This document shows, one piece after another, positions 32,345-42,934 of a stretch of DNA of 64,000 nt. The position numbers were made by a program, and so were the translations under genes. Below the pieces are notes generated by a model that saw only the letters and a program-made list of their open reading frames with translations, was not told the DNA's origin and searched no databases. The stretch is taken from the NCBI GenBank assembly GCA_951640165.1, contig OX621252.1, positions 21,163,934 to 21,227,933 on the forward strand, written 5' to 3'. This stretch comes from Pseudoips prasinana (lineage: Eukaryota > Arthropoda > Insecta > Lepidoptera > Nolidae). Position 1 is the first letter of the stretch; every line of letters starts with the position of its first letter.

Positions 32345-32867
32345 AAACTATAATAATATAATATCCTGGGACTGTTTTTAACCCACGGCCATTTGATCCC
32401 AAACTAAGCAGAGATTGTACTATGGAAACCAGATAACTGATATAATTAAATATACTACGTTTTTGTAAATACATACTTATATAGATAATTACACCCAGAC
32501 TCTCGACTAATAGACATGTTCATGCACAAAAATATCTGTCCAGGGGCTCTACCGGCTAAGTCACCGAACCGGTTCGTGAATGGCGTTCAAATAACTAAAG
32601 GTTAAAAATTACCTAATCAATCGTTAAATCGGCTTCAACGTTGACAATCGATTCCGGACCATTTATGACGTCACATGTGCCCATGGAAGCCGATTTAACG
32701 ATTGATTAAGTCATTTTTAACCTATATTTATTGGAACGCCGTTTAAGAAAACGATGTTCTGCGAGTTAGCCGGTATAGCCCCTGGGTGGGATTCCAACCC
32801 AAGACCTGCGGCGTGAAAGGCAAGCTTCTACCAACCACGCTAATCGGCCCCTCAACTATACAATTCC
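32345..32867 (-). repeat. SINE-2 split by MITE-3
   Basis: The 3' part (32345-32542) and the tRNA-like head (32783-32867) form one SINE-2 in reverse. The 240-bp MITE-3 sits between them, at 'tctgtcc|tgggtggg'. Confidence 0.8.
32543..32782. mobile_element. MITE-3, 240-bp foldback element
   Basis: Termini GGGGCTCTACCGGCTAAG and CGAGTTAGCCGGTATAGCCCC pair, and the arms stay alignable for ~100 bp ('caatcgttaaatcggcttc' on the left against its complement near 32690). No coding capacity. A partial copy (38957-39016) lies at the outer end of the right arm of the large inverted repeat. Confidence 0.75.
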
Positions 32868-33138
32868 TACACATATTTCTTTTTGCGACTATACCCAGTT
32901 ATTATGTTATTACCATTTATAAATGGCTAACATAATACCATTTATGGCGTCACCACCTCTAAATGTATACATTTTGAGGGTGGAGACACCATAAATGTTT
33001 TATAGACATAGTTTCAGTTAATTAAAAACTGTTTTGCTATAAATTATAATATCATCGGCTATCACTAAATATATGAAACGGGTTTTTTATATGTATATTT
33101 AAACTATATTAGTGTTGTTTGTACACTGATAAAAAAAA

Positions 33139-33699
33139 CCGGCCAAGTGCGAGTCGGACTCGCACATGAAGGGTTCCGCAGCAGCAAGTATTTCAGTTGA
33201 TTAAATGAAATCAAATTGCGGTTTATAACGTATTAAAAAAAAACTACTTGCTAGATCTCGTTCAAACCAATTTTCGTTGTTAGTTTCTATGGTAATGTAC
33301 ATCATATATGTTTTTTAGTTTTATCATTCTCTTATTTTAGAAGTTACAGGGGGGGGGGGGGACACTCATTTTACCACTTTGGAAGTGTCTCTCGCGCAAA
33401 CTATTCAGTTTAGACAAAAATGATATTAGGAACCTCAATATTATTTTTGAAGACCTATCCATAATCACCCCACATGCAAGGGTTCGACGAAAAAAATTTT
33501 TTTGAGTTTCAGTTCTATGTATGGCGACCCCCCAAAAATATTGTTCTTTTTCTATTTTTGTGTTCCAAAGTTTCAGCAGTACAGCTCTTATAGTTTCGGA
33601 AAAAAGTGGCTGTGATATACGGACGGACAGACAGACAGACAAACATGACGAATCTATAAGGGTTCCGTTTTTTGTCATTTGGCTACGGAACCCTAAAAA
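33139..33699 (+). repeat. REP-1, full-length copy in left arm
   Basis: Starts 'ccggccaagtgcgagtcgga' and ends 'ggctacggaaccctaaaa'. The subterminal motifs GGGTTCCG and CGGAACCC are inverted, which suggests a DNA-transposon-like repeat. A GACA/GACG run lies near 33630. It gives 60-110-codon frames on both strands that are not genes. Confidence 0.7.
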
Positions 33700-34339
33700 A
33701 CAAAATTGTTTGATACGATACGCATTCGAAATACGTTTCGTTGATATCAGTCAACTCAAGACCGATTGCAGGCAGCGTACGACCAGCCATTGTGTTCCTT
33801 GAGGTAAGCCTATATTCAGCAATTGAATCACTTCTGACTGACATGATGACCATGATATAAGTATTAGAATTTTTTCAAGTTATTGTAAGCTTCTTTGGTG
33901 CATTTCTGGTGAAATAGGAAAAGCCTGCTAGGCTAGCAGTACGCATCTTACACCAAAGTTCTTATAGCTAATGATAGGTATTCCCCTAACAGTTTACATA
34001 ATACATACATTTATTTTTCACTGACTGTACCCAGTTATTATGTTAGCCACTTAAACATTCAAAGGGCGGACATACTATAAATGTTTTATCGACATAGTTT
34101 CAGTTAATTCTGTCCCGGCTTTGTCCTTAATTAGTTAATTAGGTGCACAGAGCGATTTGTTTCGAATAATTTATGCGAGTGGCGAGTTCCAGCTAATCAA
34201 CTGGCGGGCATTAAATTAATGTTGGACATTAAATGACTTTCTTTATACGTTGCTACTGTATTGAATAAACTTGTATGTTTATTCAGAAGTATTAATCGTG
34301 CGTACGCTTACTGGTTATCTTTTAATCTTTTAAAAACCA

Positions 34340-34625
34340 TGTAATGTAGTAGTGTTTGACCTAACTTTTGGTTTCGAATTGAGCCAAAAAAATCACCTTG
34401 AAACAAACCTTCGGCTTCGGCAAAAGTGGGCCGATGACGAATGTTTCCAGCAAGCTACGGGAACTCGGTCGGTTATTTTTCTTCATAGTTACATACATAT
34501 ACTCACGCCTTTTTCCCAGAGCCGTAGGCAGAGACAACGGATTTACATTTGTCAGGATCTTTGCTCATCTCTATTGCCTCCTTTAGTCTCATTATATTCG
34601 TCATATATGCTCGCCGGTTTCTGAA
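34340..34625 (-). pseudogene. LINE ORF C-terminal fragment in left arm
   Basis: The minus strand reads a KEA..MSKDPDKCKSVVSAY-type end, matching the C-terminus of RTE-like LINE ORFs (R-x-x-x-V-x-x-A-x-x-C-x-D-R-x-x-W-x-S-V-V-S-A-Y). The mirror copy is at 37114-37399 on the plus strand. Confidence 0.5.
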
Positions 34626-35292
34626 TTTGTTCTGTAGTACTATATATACATATAGAACCATTAATTACATTGATTATAAAGTAATATTTTTTATATTTTA
34701 ATTTTCCCTTATAGAAACTTCATCTGAATTTCGTAGGCTTATTAAACCCTGGGCTTCAGCTTGGCAATTCTTGGAAAACAAAATATTACTCATTATTCCA
34801 TAAATTGTCACATCTAAGTGACAGTTTTCAAGTATTCTATTATTCTTTTAAAGTCTAAAAATAGACCTCATCAAATATTACGCGGTGTGGTAACCTAGTA
34901 ATAAAACTTTCTCGATTATCCTTTGCTAATCATACGTTATAAATAGTCTTATTTGAGTGGAAGTTTTAATTGACTTTCGTTGTTTGTATGCTAGTCAGAA
35001 AACAAGCATATTTTTATATGATATTAAGCGTTTATGCGTGGCCTACAATGGTTGCGGCAATCAGCAGGTTACAAGCTTATCGGTTTTCTAAATGCTGTTT
35101 CATGGAGAATGCGCTCTAGACCTCCATGAATCCTTTTATCTAATCCAGTGTTTTTCAACCTGTGGGTCGCGACCCCCCGGGGGGTCGCGAAGCATCTATA
35201 GGGGAGTTGCGTAACTTCTATAGGGAAGTTGCAAAAAATTTGGAAAGCATATATAGTGGCACATGAATTTGTAATCTATCCCTCCTTCCCCC

Positions 35293-35602
35293 TTTTTTAG
35301 GGTTCTGTAGCCAAATGGCAAATAACCCTTATAGATTCGTCATGTCTGTCTGTCTGTCCGTCCGTATGACACAGCCACTTTTTTCCGAAATTATAAGAGT
35401 TGTACAGTTGGAACTTGGTAAGTAGATGTATTCTGTGAACCGCATTAAGATTTTTACACAAAAATAAAAAAAAACAATAAATTTGGGGGTTCCCCATACA
35501 TAGAACTGAAACTCATTTTTTTTTCATCGTACCCATACATGTATCTATGGATAGGTCTTCAAAAATGATATTGAGGTTTCTAATATCATTTTTTTCTAAA
35601 CT
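35293..35602 (-). repeat. REP-1, truncated at the inner end of the left arm
   Basis: Starts 'tagggttctgtagccaaatg' and matches the mirror of 36137-36446 exactly, stopping where the arm stops. Confidence 0.75.
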
Positions 35603-36136
35603 CTAAACTGAATAGTCTATAGAGCTGAATAGGCAAAGTGTAACTGATACCATGATTTATTTTTATGCTGGATGGGTAGGCGCTTAACCACGCTCACACC
35701 TGATGGTAAGTGAGGATTTGGTCCAAGGTGGACCGCGAGTACCCATTAAAAGCCTGTTCACTCTAGCCTTGAATAAGCCTGGAAACACGTCCTTCGGAAG
35801 GGTGATCCACAGCTTAGCCGTGAGTATGATGAAAGAGGAAGAAAAGCGCTTAGCATGGCATAATGGGATGTCAACAACAATGCGGTGGAGTCCCTCCCGA
35901 CACCTGGTAGTCCGATAAAACCGGCCAAGTGCGAGTGGGACTTGCCCATGAAGGGTTCCGTAGCAGCAAGTATTTCAGTTGATTAAACGAAAGATAAATT
36001 GCGGTTAACGATTTATGACGTATTAAAAAAGAACTACTTACTAGATCTCGTTCAAACCAATTTTCAAATTGTAGAAGTTACAGGGGGAGGGGCACGCATT
36101 TTACCACTTTGGAAGTGTCTCTCGCGCAATCTATTC
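35603..36136. other. Spacer of the large inverted repeat
   Basis: 534 bp not mirrored. It contains a minus-strand LINE ORF C-terminal fragment (35670-35916; reads LWITLPKDVFPGLFKARVNR, a jockey-type ending, frameshifted), then the first ~220 bp of the full REP-1 copy that continues into the right arm. Confidence 0.7.
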
Positions 36137-36446
36137 AGTTTAGAAAAAAATGATATTAGAAACCTCAATATCATTTTTGAAGACCTATCCATAGATACAT
36201 GTATGGGTACGATGAAAAAAAAATGAGTTTCAGTTCTATGTATGGGGAACCCCCAAATTTATTGTTTTTTTTTATTTTTGTGTAAAAATCTTAATGCGGT
36301 TCACAGAATACATCTACTTACCAAGTTCCAACTGTACAACTCTTATAATTTCGGAAAAAAGTGGCTGTGTCATACGGACGGACAGACAGACAGACATGAC
36401 GAATCTATAAGGGTTATTTGCCATTTGGCTACAGAACCCTAAAAAA
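35917..36446 (+). repeat. REP-1, full-length copy spanning the spacer and right-arm boundary
   Basis: Complete from 'aaaaccggccaagtgcgagt' to 'ggctacagaaccctaaaaaa'. Because the arm boundary (36137) falls inside this intact copy, it marks the original side of the duplication. Confidence 0.75.
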
Positions 36447-39016
36447 GGGGGAAGGAGGGATAGATTACAAATTCATGTGCCACTATATATGCTTTCCAAA
36501 TTTTTTGCAACTTCCCTATAGAAGTTACGCAACTCCCCTATAGATGCTTCGCGACCCCCCGGGGGGTCGCGACCCACAGGTTGAAAAACACTGGATTAGA
36601 TAAAAGGATTCATGGAGGTCTAGAGCGCATTCTCCATGAAACAGCATTTAGAAAACCGATAAGCTTGTAACCTGCTGATTGCCGCAACCATTGTAGGCCA
36701 CGCATAAACGCTTAATATCATATAAAAATATGCTTGTTTTCTGACTAGCATACAAACAACGAAAGTCAATTAAAACTTCCACTCAAATAAGACCATTTAT
36801 AACGTATGATTAGCAAAGGATAATCGAGAAAGTTTTATTACTAGGTTACCACACCGCGTAATATTTGATGAGGTCTATTTTTAGACTTTAAAAGAATAAT
36901 AGAATACTTGAAAACTGTCACTTAGATGTGACAATTTATGGAATAATGAGTAATATTTTGTTTTCCAAGAATTGCCAAGCTGAAGCCCAGGGTTTAATAA
37001 GCCTACGAAATTCAGATGAAGTTTCTATAAGGGAAAATTAAAATATAAAAAATATTACTTTATAATCAATGTAATTAATGGTTCTATATGTATATATAGT
37101 ACTACAGAACAAATTCAGAAACCGGCGAGCATATATGACGAATATAATGAGACTAAAGGAGGCAATAGAGATGAGCAAAGATCCTGACAAATGTAAATCC
37201 GTTGTCTCTGCCTACGGCTCTGGGAAAAAGGCGTGAGTATATGTATGTAACTATGAAGAAAAATAACCGACCGAGTTCCCGTAGCTTGCTGGAAACATTC
37301 GTCATCGGCCCACTTTTGCCGAAGCCGAAGGTTTGTTTCAAGGTGATTTTTTTGGCTCAATTCGAAACCAAAAGTTAGGTCAAACACTACTACATTACAT
37401 GGTTTTTAAAAGATTAAAAGATAACCAGTAAGCGTACGCACGATTAATACTTCTGAATAAACATACAAGTTTATTCAATACAGTAGCAACGTATAAAGAA
37501 AGTCATTTAATGTCCAACATTAATTTAATGCCCGCCAGTTGATTAGCTGGAACTCGCCACTCGCATAAATTATTCGAAACAAATCGCTCTGTGCACCTAA
37601 TTAACTAATTAAGGACAAAGCCGGGACAGAATTAACTGAAACTATGTCGATAAAACATTTATAGTATGTCCGCCCTTTGAATGTTTAAGTGGCTAACATA
37701 ATAACTGGGTACAGTCAGTGAAAAATAAATGTATGTATTATGTAAACTGTTAGGGGAATACCTATCATTAGCTATAAGAACTTTGGTGTAAGATGCGTAC
37801 TGCTAGCCTAGCAGGCTTTTCCTATTTCACCAGAAATGCACCAAAGAAGCTTACAATAACTTGAAAAAATTCTAATACTTATATCATGGTCATCATGTCA
37901 GTCAGAAGTGATTCAATTGCTGAATATAGGCTTACCTCAAGGAACACAATGGCTGGTCGTACGCTGCCTGCAATCGGTCTTGAGTTGACTGATATCAACG
38001 AAACGTATTTCGAATGCGTATCGTATCAAACAATTTTGTTTTTTAGGGTTCCGTAGCCAAATGACAAAAAACGGAACCCTTATAGATTCGTCATGTTTGT
38101 CTGTCTGTCTGTCCGTCCGTATATCACAGCCACTTTTTTCCGAAACTATAAGAGCTGTACTGCTGAAACTTTGGAACACAAAAATAGAAAAAGAACAATA
38201 TTTTTGGGGGGTCGCCATACATAGAACTGAAACTCAAAAAAATTTTTTTCGTCGAACCCTTGCATGTGGGGTGATTATGGATAGGTCTTCAAAAATAATA
38301 TTGAGGTTCCTAATATCATTTTTGTCTAAACTGAATAGTTTGCGCGAGAGACACTTCCAAAGTGGTAAAATGAGTGTCCCCCCCCCCCCCTGTAACTTCT
38401 AAAATAAGAGAATGATAAAACTAAAAAACATATATGATGTACATTACCATAGAAACTAACAACGAAAATTGGTTTGAACGAGATCTAGCAAGTAGTTTTT
38501 TTTTAATACGTTATAAACCGCAATTTGATTTCATTTAATCAACTGAAATACTTGCTGCTGCGGAACCCTTCATGTGCGAGTCCGACTCGCACTTGGCCGG
38601 TTTTTTTTATCAGTGTACAAACAACACTAATATAGTTTAAATATACATATAAAAAACCCGTTTCATATATTTAGTGATAGCCGATGATATTATAATTTAT
38701 AGCAAAACAGTTTTTAATTAACTGAAACTATGTCTATAAAACATTTATGGTGTCTCCACCCTCAAAATGTATACATTTAGAGGTGGTGACGCCATAAATG
38801 GTATTATGTTAGCCATTTATAAATGGTAATAACATAATAACTGGGTATAGTCGCAAAAAGAAATATGTGTAGGAATTGTATAGTTGAGGGGCCGATTAGC
38901 GTGGTTGGTAGAAGCTTGCCTTTCACGCCGCAGGTCTTGGGTTGGAATCCCACCCAGGGGCTATACCGGCTAACTCGCAGAACATCGTTTTCTTAAACGG
39001 CGTTCCAATAAATATA
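36137..39016 (-). repeat. Large inverted repeat, right arm (2,880 bp)
   Basis: Exact mirror of 32723-35602. It ends at 39016 inside MITE-3, after which the sequence ('attaccagaagtc') no longer matches the left flank. It carries mirror copies of REP-1 (38040-38600) and the SINE-2 head (38873-38956). Confidence 0.9.
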
Positions 39017-39091
39017 ATTACCAGAAGTCATGATTCACAACTAGACAAACTGTCCAGTAAACATTTTAAATATATTATTTTACTTTTACAG

Positions 39092-39178
39092 CGAACTGCT
39101 AGTAAAGAATCGATTTTTAAGGACGGTACAAAGCACGCTAATAATTTAGTTCCCCCTACAAATAGCCCGTCCGCTTGA
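39092..39178 (+). CDS. Candidate terminal coding exon (weak)
   Basis: Follows 'ttattttacttttacag', a good splice-acceptor-like tract ending at 39091, and reads 28 codons plus TGA in the frame RTASKESIFKDGTKHANNLV..., with mixed, gene-like codon use. No polyadenylation signal was seen close behind, no upstream exon was found, and the large inverted repeat begins only ~75 bp upstream. It could equally be chance. No known domain. Confidence 0.22.
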   Translation, partial: RTASKESIFKDGTKHANNLVPPTNSPSA

Positions 39179-39452
39179 TTAGCTGCAATTTACTAGTAAT
39201 TCAAGCTGTCACATTGAGCGCGATGTTGGAGGAATTAAGAGATCGCTTAATTATTTATAAATATTGCAGTCGTTAGACAGAGAGCTAGTAGTGTTATCGT
39301 TTTAGACAGCTATAGTAATTAATTGACCACTTTATCTACTAATATAATCTGAATTACTTGATGTTGTATGTGTGAGTAAAGTTGCTGAAGTTGATGGATC
39401 ATTATCGTGTGATTGATACATATCCATAAGTAAAAATAACTTATATACCTTA

Positions 39453-39714
39453 CTAGCGGCCCGGTACGTGCTTCGCTACGTATAAGACATAGTAATAAAA
39501 AAATGATTATTAATTTCATTCATTCAAACAAAAAAATATTTTAAATGCTTGCTTGATTTTACACTTTTTCAAGACTTTTTTTAAATTATCTCTACGTACA
39601 AACCTTACCTGGACTTCCACAAATTATTCAAGACCAAAATCAGCTAAATCGCTAAAGGCGTTGTTGAGTTATAACATTAAAACGAAAAGTGACATTGATT
39701 TTTATATATATAGA
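39453..39714 (-). mobile_element. Helitron-like element (CTAG...GA), decayed
   Basis: Begins CTAGCGGCCCGGTACGTGCT, the reverse of a common lepidopteran Helitron 3' end, and finishes at 'tatatagatat'. The 39319-39519 minus frame with a hydrophobic start is partly made of this repeat. Confidence 0.6.
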
Positions 39715-39870
39715 TATATCCCTATAAAAACGCTTGACATCAGACAAGCCGTATGCATATTTTCTGACTCGGTTGTAGAAAATTTTCGTTAGAGTAAATT
39801 TTCGAAAAGTTTCGACTTCACTTGTGGATATATTTATAAAACTTCGCCCCTGCTTTGTAAAGTATCTGAG

Positions 39871-40485
39871 ACAACGTAGCTCTAGCGGTAGCGTGGCCAC
39901 CCACAAATACAGAGGTCCTGGTTTCAAATCCCGAGTCGGGCTAAAAAGTGACATCGGGATATATATTACGAAAAATTTCTCAGTACTATAAGTTGGCGAT
40001 ACTACAACTCCGTGCCTCGGAGTATACGTACAGCCGTCGTTCCTGAACCTGACCTCTGTTAAAACGTGCCGGCTAGTCATGCAATTTTTTTTTTTTTTTT
40101 TTTAGGATTTCCAACAAAGATTACACTATGCATACAGATTACATTGCCAAGGTAAAAAGATCTTGGGCATATTCACTTACAGGAAATCACAGCATGCGAA
40201 GAGTAGATATACAGAAAAAAAAGTTAAGTTAATTTACAAACTAAAATTAAAAACTAAAATAAAAAGGACTTAAAATTTAAGGAAACAAATTCAAACTAAT
40301 AGAATAAAATACAATATATAATAGTATAAAATAAAATACAATATAATATATATTGGAACTTAAGTGTGACAGAATAGAAAATGCATGTATGTATGTACGC
40401 AGACACCTGTGCACAATAATATGCCCCGCGTTGATGGCTACTCTCCATTGAGATTGACCGCTATGCCCGAAATAGTATAGTAGAA
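39871..40485 (+). repeat. SINE-1 interrupted by a poly(A)-tailed insertion
   Basis: The head (A-box-like 'gctctagcggtagcgtgg', B-box 'ggtttcaaatccc') and core ('ctccgtgcctcggagtatac') run to ~40080. The tail resumes near 40370 ('gacagaatagaaaatgcatg') and ends ~40480. Confidence 0.7.
40083..40368 (-). mobile_element. Retroposed insertion with 19-base poly(T), probably a truncated LINE
   Basis: T run at 40085-40103 is a poly(A) tail in the minus sense. The body is A-rich with no recognised protein. It splits the SINE-1 copy around it. Confidence 0.55.
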
Positions 40486-40789
40486 ATAGTAGAGTTCATA
40501 TTAATGGCAAATAGAAATACTGTGTAGAATAAAAATCGTTAAACTTTAATTAAAGCTAGAATGGTAAGTAGTAAGTTAAAGTTTAATTCGTCTGTGTAAC
40601 GCTTGAAACTTTTACGCTCTATCCATTTTATTTTTAGGTCCTAATTAATACTTTATAAGACATTTTGTTACATTGCAAGTGCAAGTTTGATGTCATTTAT
40701 AAGCGTGTCTATTTAGTGTGTAGAATTTGATATTAATAGCGTATTCGTTTACATTATGGTTTTACAATTTTGGATCTAATTTTATGTGT

Positions 40790-40935
40790 GTATGTTAGTA
40801 TGTAAAGTACCCCGCGACACAGGGATCGGATTCCCTAGTGCGGGCGATGTCATTACAAAATTAAAAAATAATGAGGATTTAGCTGAGACTCCGAACGATC
40901 TTAACGTGGCCTGAATGGGCCTCGAGAAAGTCGTA
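40790..40935 (+). repeat. SINE-4 3' part
   Basis: 'tatgtaaagtaccccgcgac' and 'acagggatcgg' match the end of SINE-4 at 50815-50840. The following 90 bp are unassigned. Confidence 0.5.
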
Positions 40936-41052
40936 ATAAACTGAATTGAATACATGTGTTTATAAAGACAAAGAAGTCCCGACGAGTGCGACTTCAAGTA
41001 GCTCCGCCATGTCGGGGGTGAAAACCACGAGGGACGGCCAGGATATATAATA

Positions 41053-41424
41053 GTATCATCATCATCATATCAGCCGAAAGACGTCCACTGCTGGACAAAG
41101 GCGTCCTCCAAGGATATCTACAATAGCCGGTCCTGCAGTGCCCGCATCCAGCGGCTACCCGTAACCCTTGCAAGATCGTCGGTCCACCTTGTAGGAGGCT
41201 CGCCCACGCTGCGTCTTCCGGTGCGTGGTCGCCACTCGAAAAACCTTTCTGCCCCAGCGGCCATCGGTTGTACGAGCTATGTGCTCCGCCCATTGCCAGT
41301 TAAGTTTGGCAATTCTTTGGGCTATGTCGGCTACTTTAGTTCGCCTGCGGATTTCGACGTTTGCTATTCGATCACGCAGCGATACTCCGAGCATAGCCCT
41401 CTCCATTGCTCTTTGGGTGACTTT
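41053..41424 (-). pseudogene. RTE-1, longest uninterrupted 3' copy
   Basis: The minus strand reads ERAMLGVSLRDRI, IRRRTKVADIAQRIAKLNWQ, WAEHIARTTDGRWGRK and on to the 3' signature 'cagtggacgtctttcggctg' and (TGA)n. This is the C-terminal part of an RTE-clade reverse-transcriptase ORF, used as the window's reference for the RTE-1 fragments. One frame stays open for 83 codons, then a frameshift follows. Confidence 0.8.
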
Positions 41425-41592
41425 GTTTAATAATAATATAGATTATTTATGTGGCAATACCAAGCGGTGACGGTAAACAAGTAGACGAACCGAATGGATC
41501 GGCACTTTGTTCTGGAGCACGCTACAAGTTGGTCATGGCAGAAAAATAAAGTGTCGATAGGTTTTACATATTTAATTAGAAATTTTATAGTG

Positions 41593-41912
41593 TGTTACGC
41601 ACTCGTAGGTTCTGCACATTAAAACTCCGACATATTTTCCACACACATTATTTAATCGAACAGAGTAACGTTCTCATCTACCGTCGTACAAAGAATGCCT
41701 CCTTAATAATTCTCCTACCCTATTTATACTTTTATCAGTGACAACCATTTGAAAGAATAATATCGATTATTAATAGTTTTAAGATATAAAATTATTATAG
41801 AATTATTATAGTAATTAATGAAATGATAATCACTAATCAAATAAATAATCATAGTATTATAACATAGCAGCAACGTCATAACCGTTGCGCGGCTATTGAG
41901 TACTTGATAACA
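41593..41912 (+). repeat. 5' LTR
   Basis: 320 bp. Contains a TATA-like 'ccctatttatac' near 41720 and AATAAA near 41842 in the plus sense, consistent with a plus-strand element. Confidence 0.8.
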
Positions 41913-42128
41913 CTCGGCCATCCTGTGAAGGTCGTGTCCCACGGCCCGCGTTCTGCTGCGCTTCGGAGCTGAACCCAGAGTCCTGGAATAGAAATATGCT
42001 TCCGCAGTAACTTGTTGTTTATATACATTTTAAGCATTACTATAGAATGTTTTTTATACTAAAGAGTTATAACTCTGAAACTGAATTTTGTAGTTTTTTT
42101 TTTTTGAATTACGCTCGCTATATGGAAT

Positions 42129-42302
42129 TAAATCCCTGTGTTACGAGGTACTTTACATACATATAATTGACGAACACAACCACACGGAGAGTCAGAATCA
42201 GAACAACTAATTATGGGTCACACATATAGATTTACTGCGCGAGAATCAAACCTGAGACACGAAGCGGCGAGGCGACTGTCTTAACCGCTGCGCCACACCT
42301 GA
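42129..42302 (-). repeat. SINE-4 nested in the LTR element
   Basis: Reverse copy: tail 'tgttacgaggtactttacat', body 'agaatcagaacaactaatta', and tRNA-like head with B-box (as 'gagaatcaaacc') and A-box (as 'ccgctgcgcca'). Confidence 0.7.
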
Positions 42303-42560
42303 AGTAATGGTCATACTTATTTGATCAGCTGTAGGTATTTCTGTTTAGTCACAAAGTTTTCATTTCTATTCTTATGAACACAGAATACAGTACATAGAAC
42401 TTACAAAAATTATCAGTATTATTGCCAAATAGTGACTACTTTCAGTTAACATACAACTACCCCGGTTATAAAAGTCAATCATAATGGACAGCATGTCCAT
42501 GAAACGAATACAACCAAAATGTAAAGGATTATACTGTTGATAGCAAAATGACGTGGAAGT

Positions 42561-42830
42561 CACACAGCTTCTATGTATTCCAAACCACACAGCTTTTATG
42601 CATCCCATACCACACAGCTTTTATGTATCCCAAATCACACAGCTTTTTTGTATCCTACACCCCACAGCTTCTATGTATCCCAAATCACACAGCTTTTATG
42701 TATCCCAGATCACACAGCTTTTATGTATCCCGAATCACACAGCTTTTATGTATCCCAAATCACACAGCTTTTATGGATCCCAAATCACACAGCTTTTATA
42801 TATCCCAAACCACACAGCTTTTACGAGTAG
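42561..42830 (+). repeat. 25-bp minisatellite, 11 units
   Basis: Unit 'cacacagcttttatgtatcc'+'caaat' starts every 25 bp from 42561 to 42811 with no length change. Units differ by 1-4 bases. Because 25 is not a multiple of three and the unit has no stop in any plus frame, all three plus frames are open across the array. The last unit runs into integrase-like sequence. Confidence 0.9.
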
Positions 42831-42934
42831 ATATTTTAAGCAATTTTCCGAAGAAAATCAATTCAAACACATTAAATGCAATAGGCAGCCCTCGCTCCAA
42901 TGGCCAAGCTCAACAAGTCAATCGCACTTTATAA
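42803..42934 (+). pseudogene. Gypsy-type integrase fragment
   Basis: One frame gives AFTSRYFKQFSEENQFKHI, and the next frame NAIGSPRSNGQAQQVNRTL, together the integrase core region between the second Asp and the catalytic Glu. A frameshift lies near 42872. In the second motif the position normally held by the catalytic Glu appears to be Gln. The fragment ends in a stop at 42932-42934. Confidence 0.65.

Larger units (their letters stand above)
32723..35602 (+). repeat. Large inverted repeat, left arm (2,880 bp)
   Basis: Every position x here pairs with 71739-x in the right arm. Long stretches compared by eye were identical, including a 13-base G run at 33349-33361; one difference was seen near 34949. 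The constant offset means no net indel. The arm holds the end of MITE-3, a SINE-2 head, a full REP-1 copy, a LINE fragment (34340-34625) and a truncated REP-1. Confidence 0.9.

Noticed and set aside
33337..33802. Overlapping 93- and 113-codon frames on both strands, repeated in mirror image at 37937-38402
   Set aside because: They are translations of the REP-1 repeat in the two arms of the inverted repeat and show no protein-like features.
32723..39016. Simple sequencing artefact (missing-adapter palindrome) as the explanation for the inverted repeat
   Set aside because: A read-through palindrome would have almost no spacer; here 534 bp of unique spacer and distinct outer flanks exist. Misassembly of another kind is not excluded and is listed as a test.
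39319..39519. 66-codon minus frame with a hydrophobic, signal-peptide-like start (MKLIIIFLLLC)
   Set aside because: Its first part is the Helitron-like repeat at 39453-39714; the hydrophobic start is translated from A/T-rich repeat sequence, and there is no promoter or polyadenylation context.
42561..42830. Regular 25-bp repeats, considered as a CRISPR-like array
   Set aside because: Units are contiguous with no unique spacers, inside a eukaryotic LTR element; it is a minisatellite.
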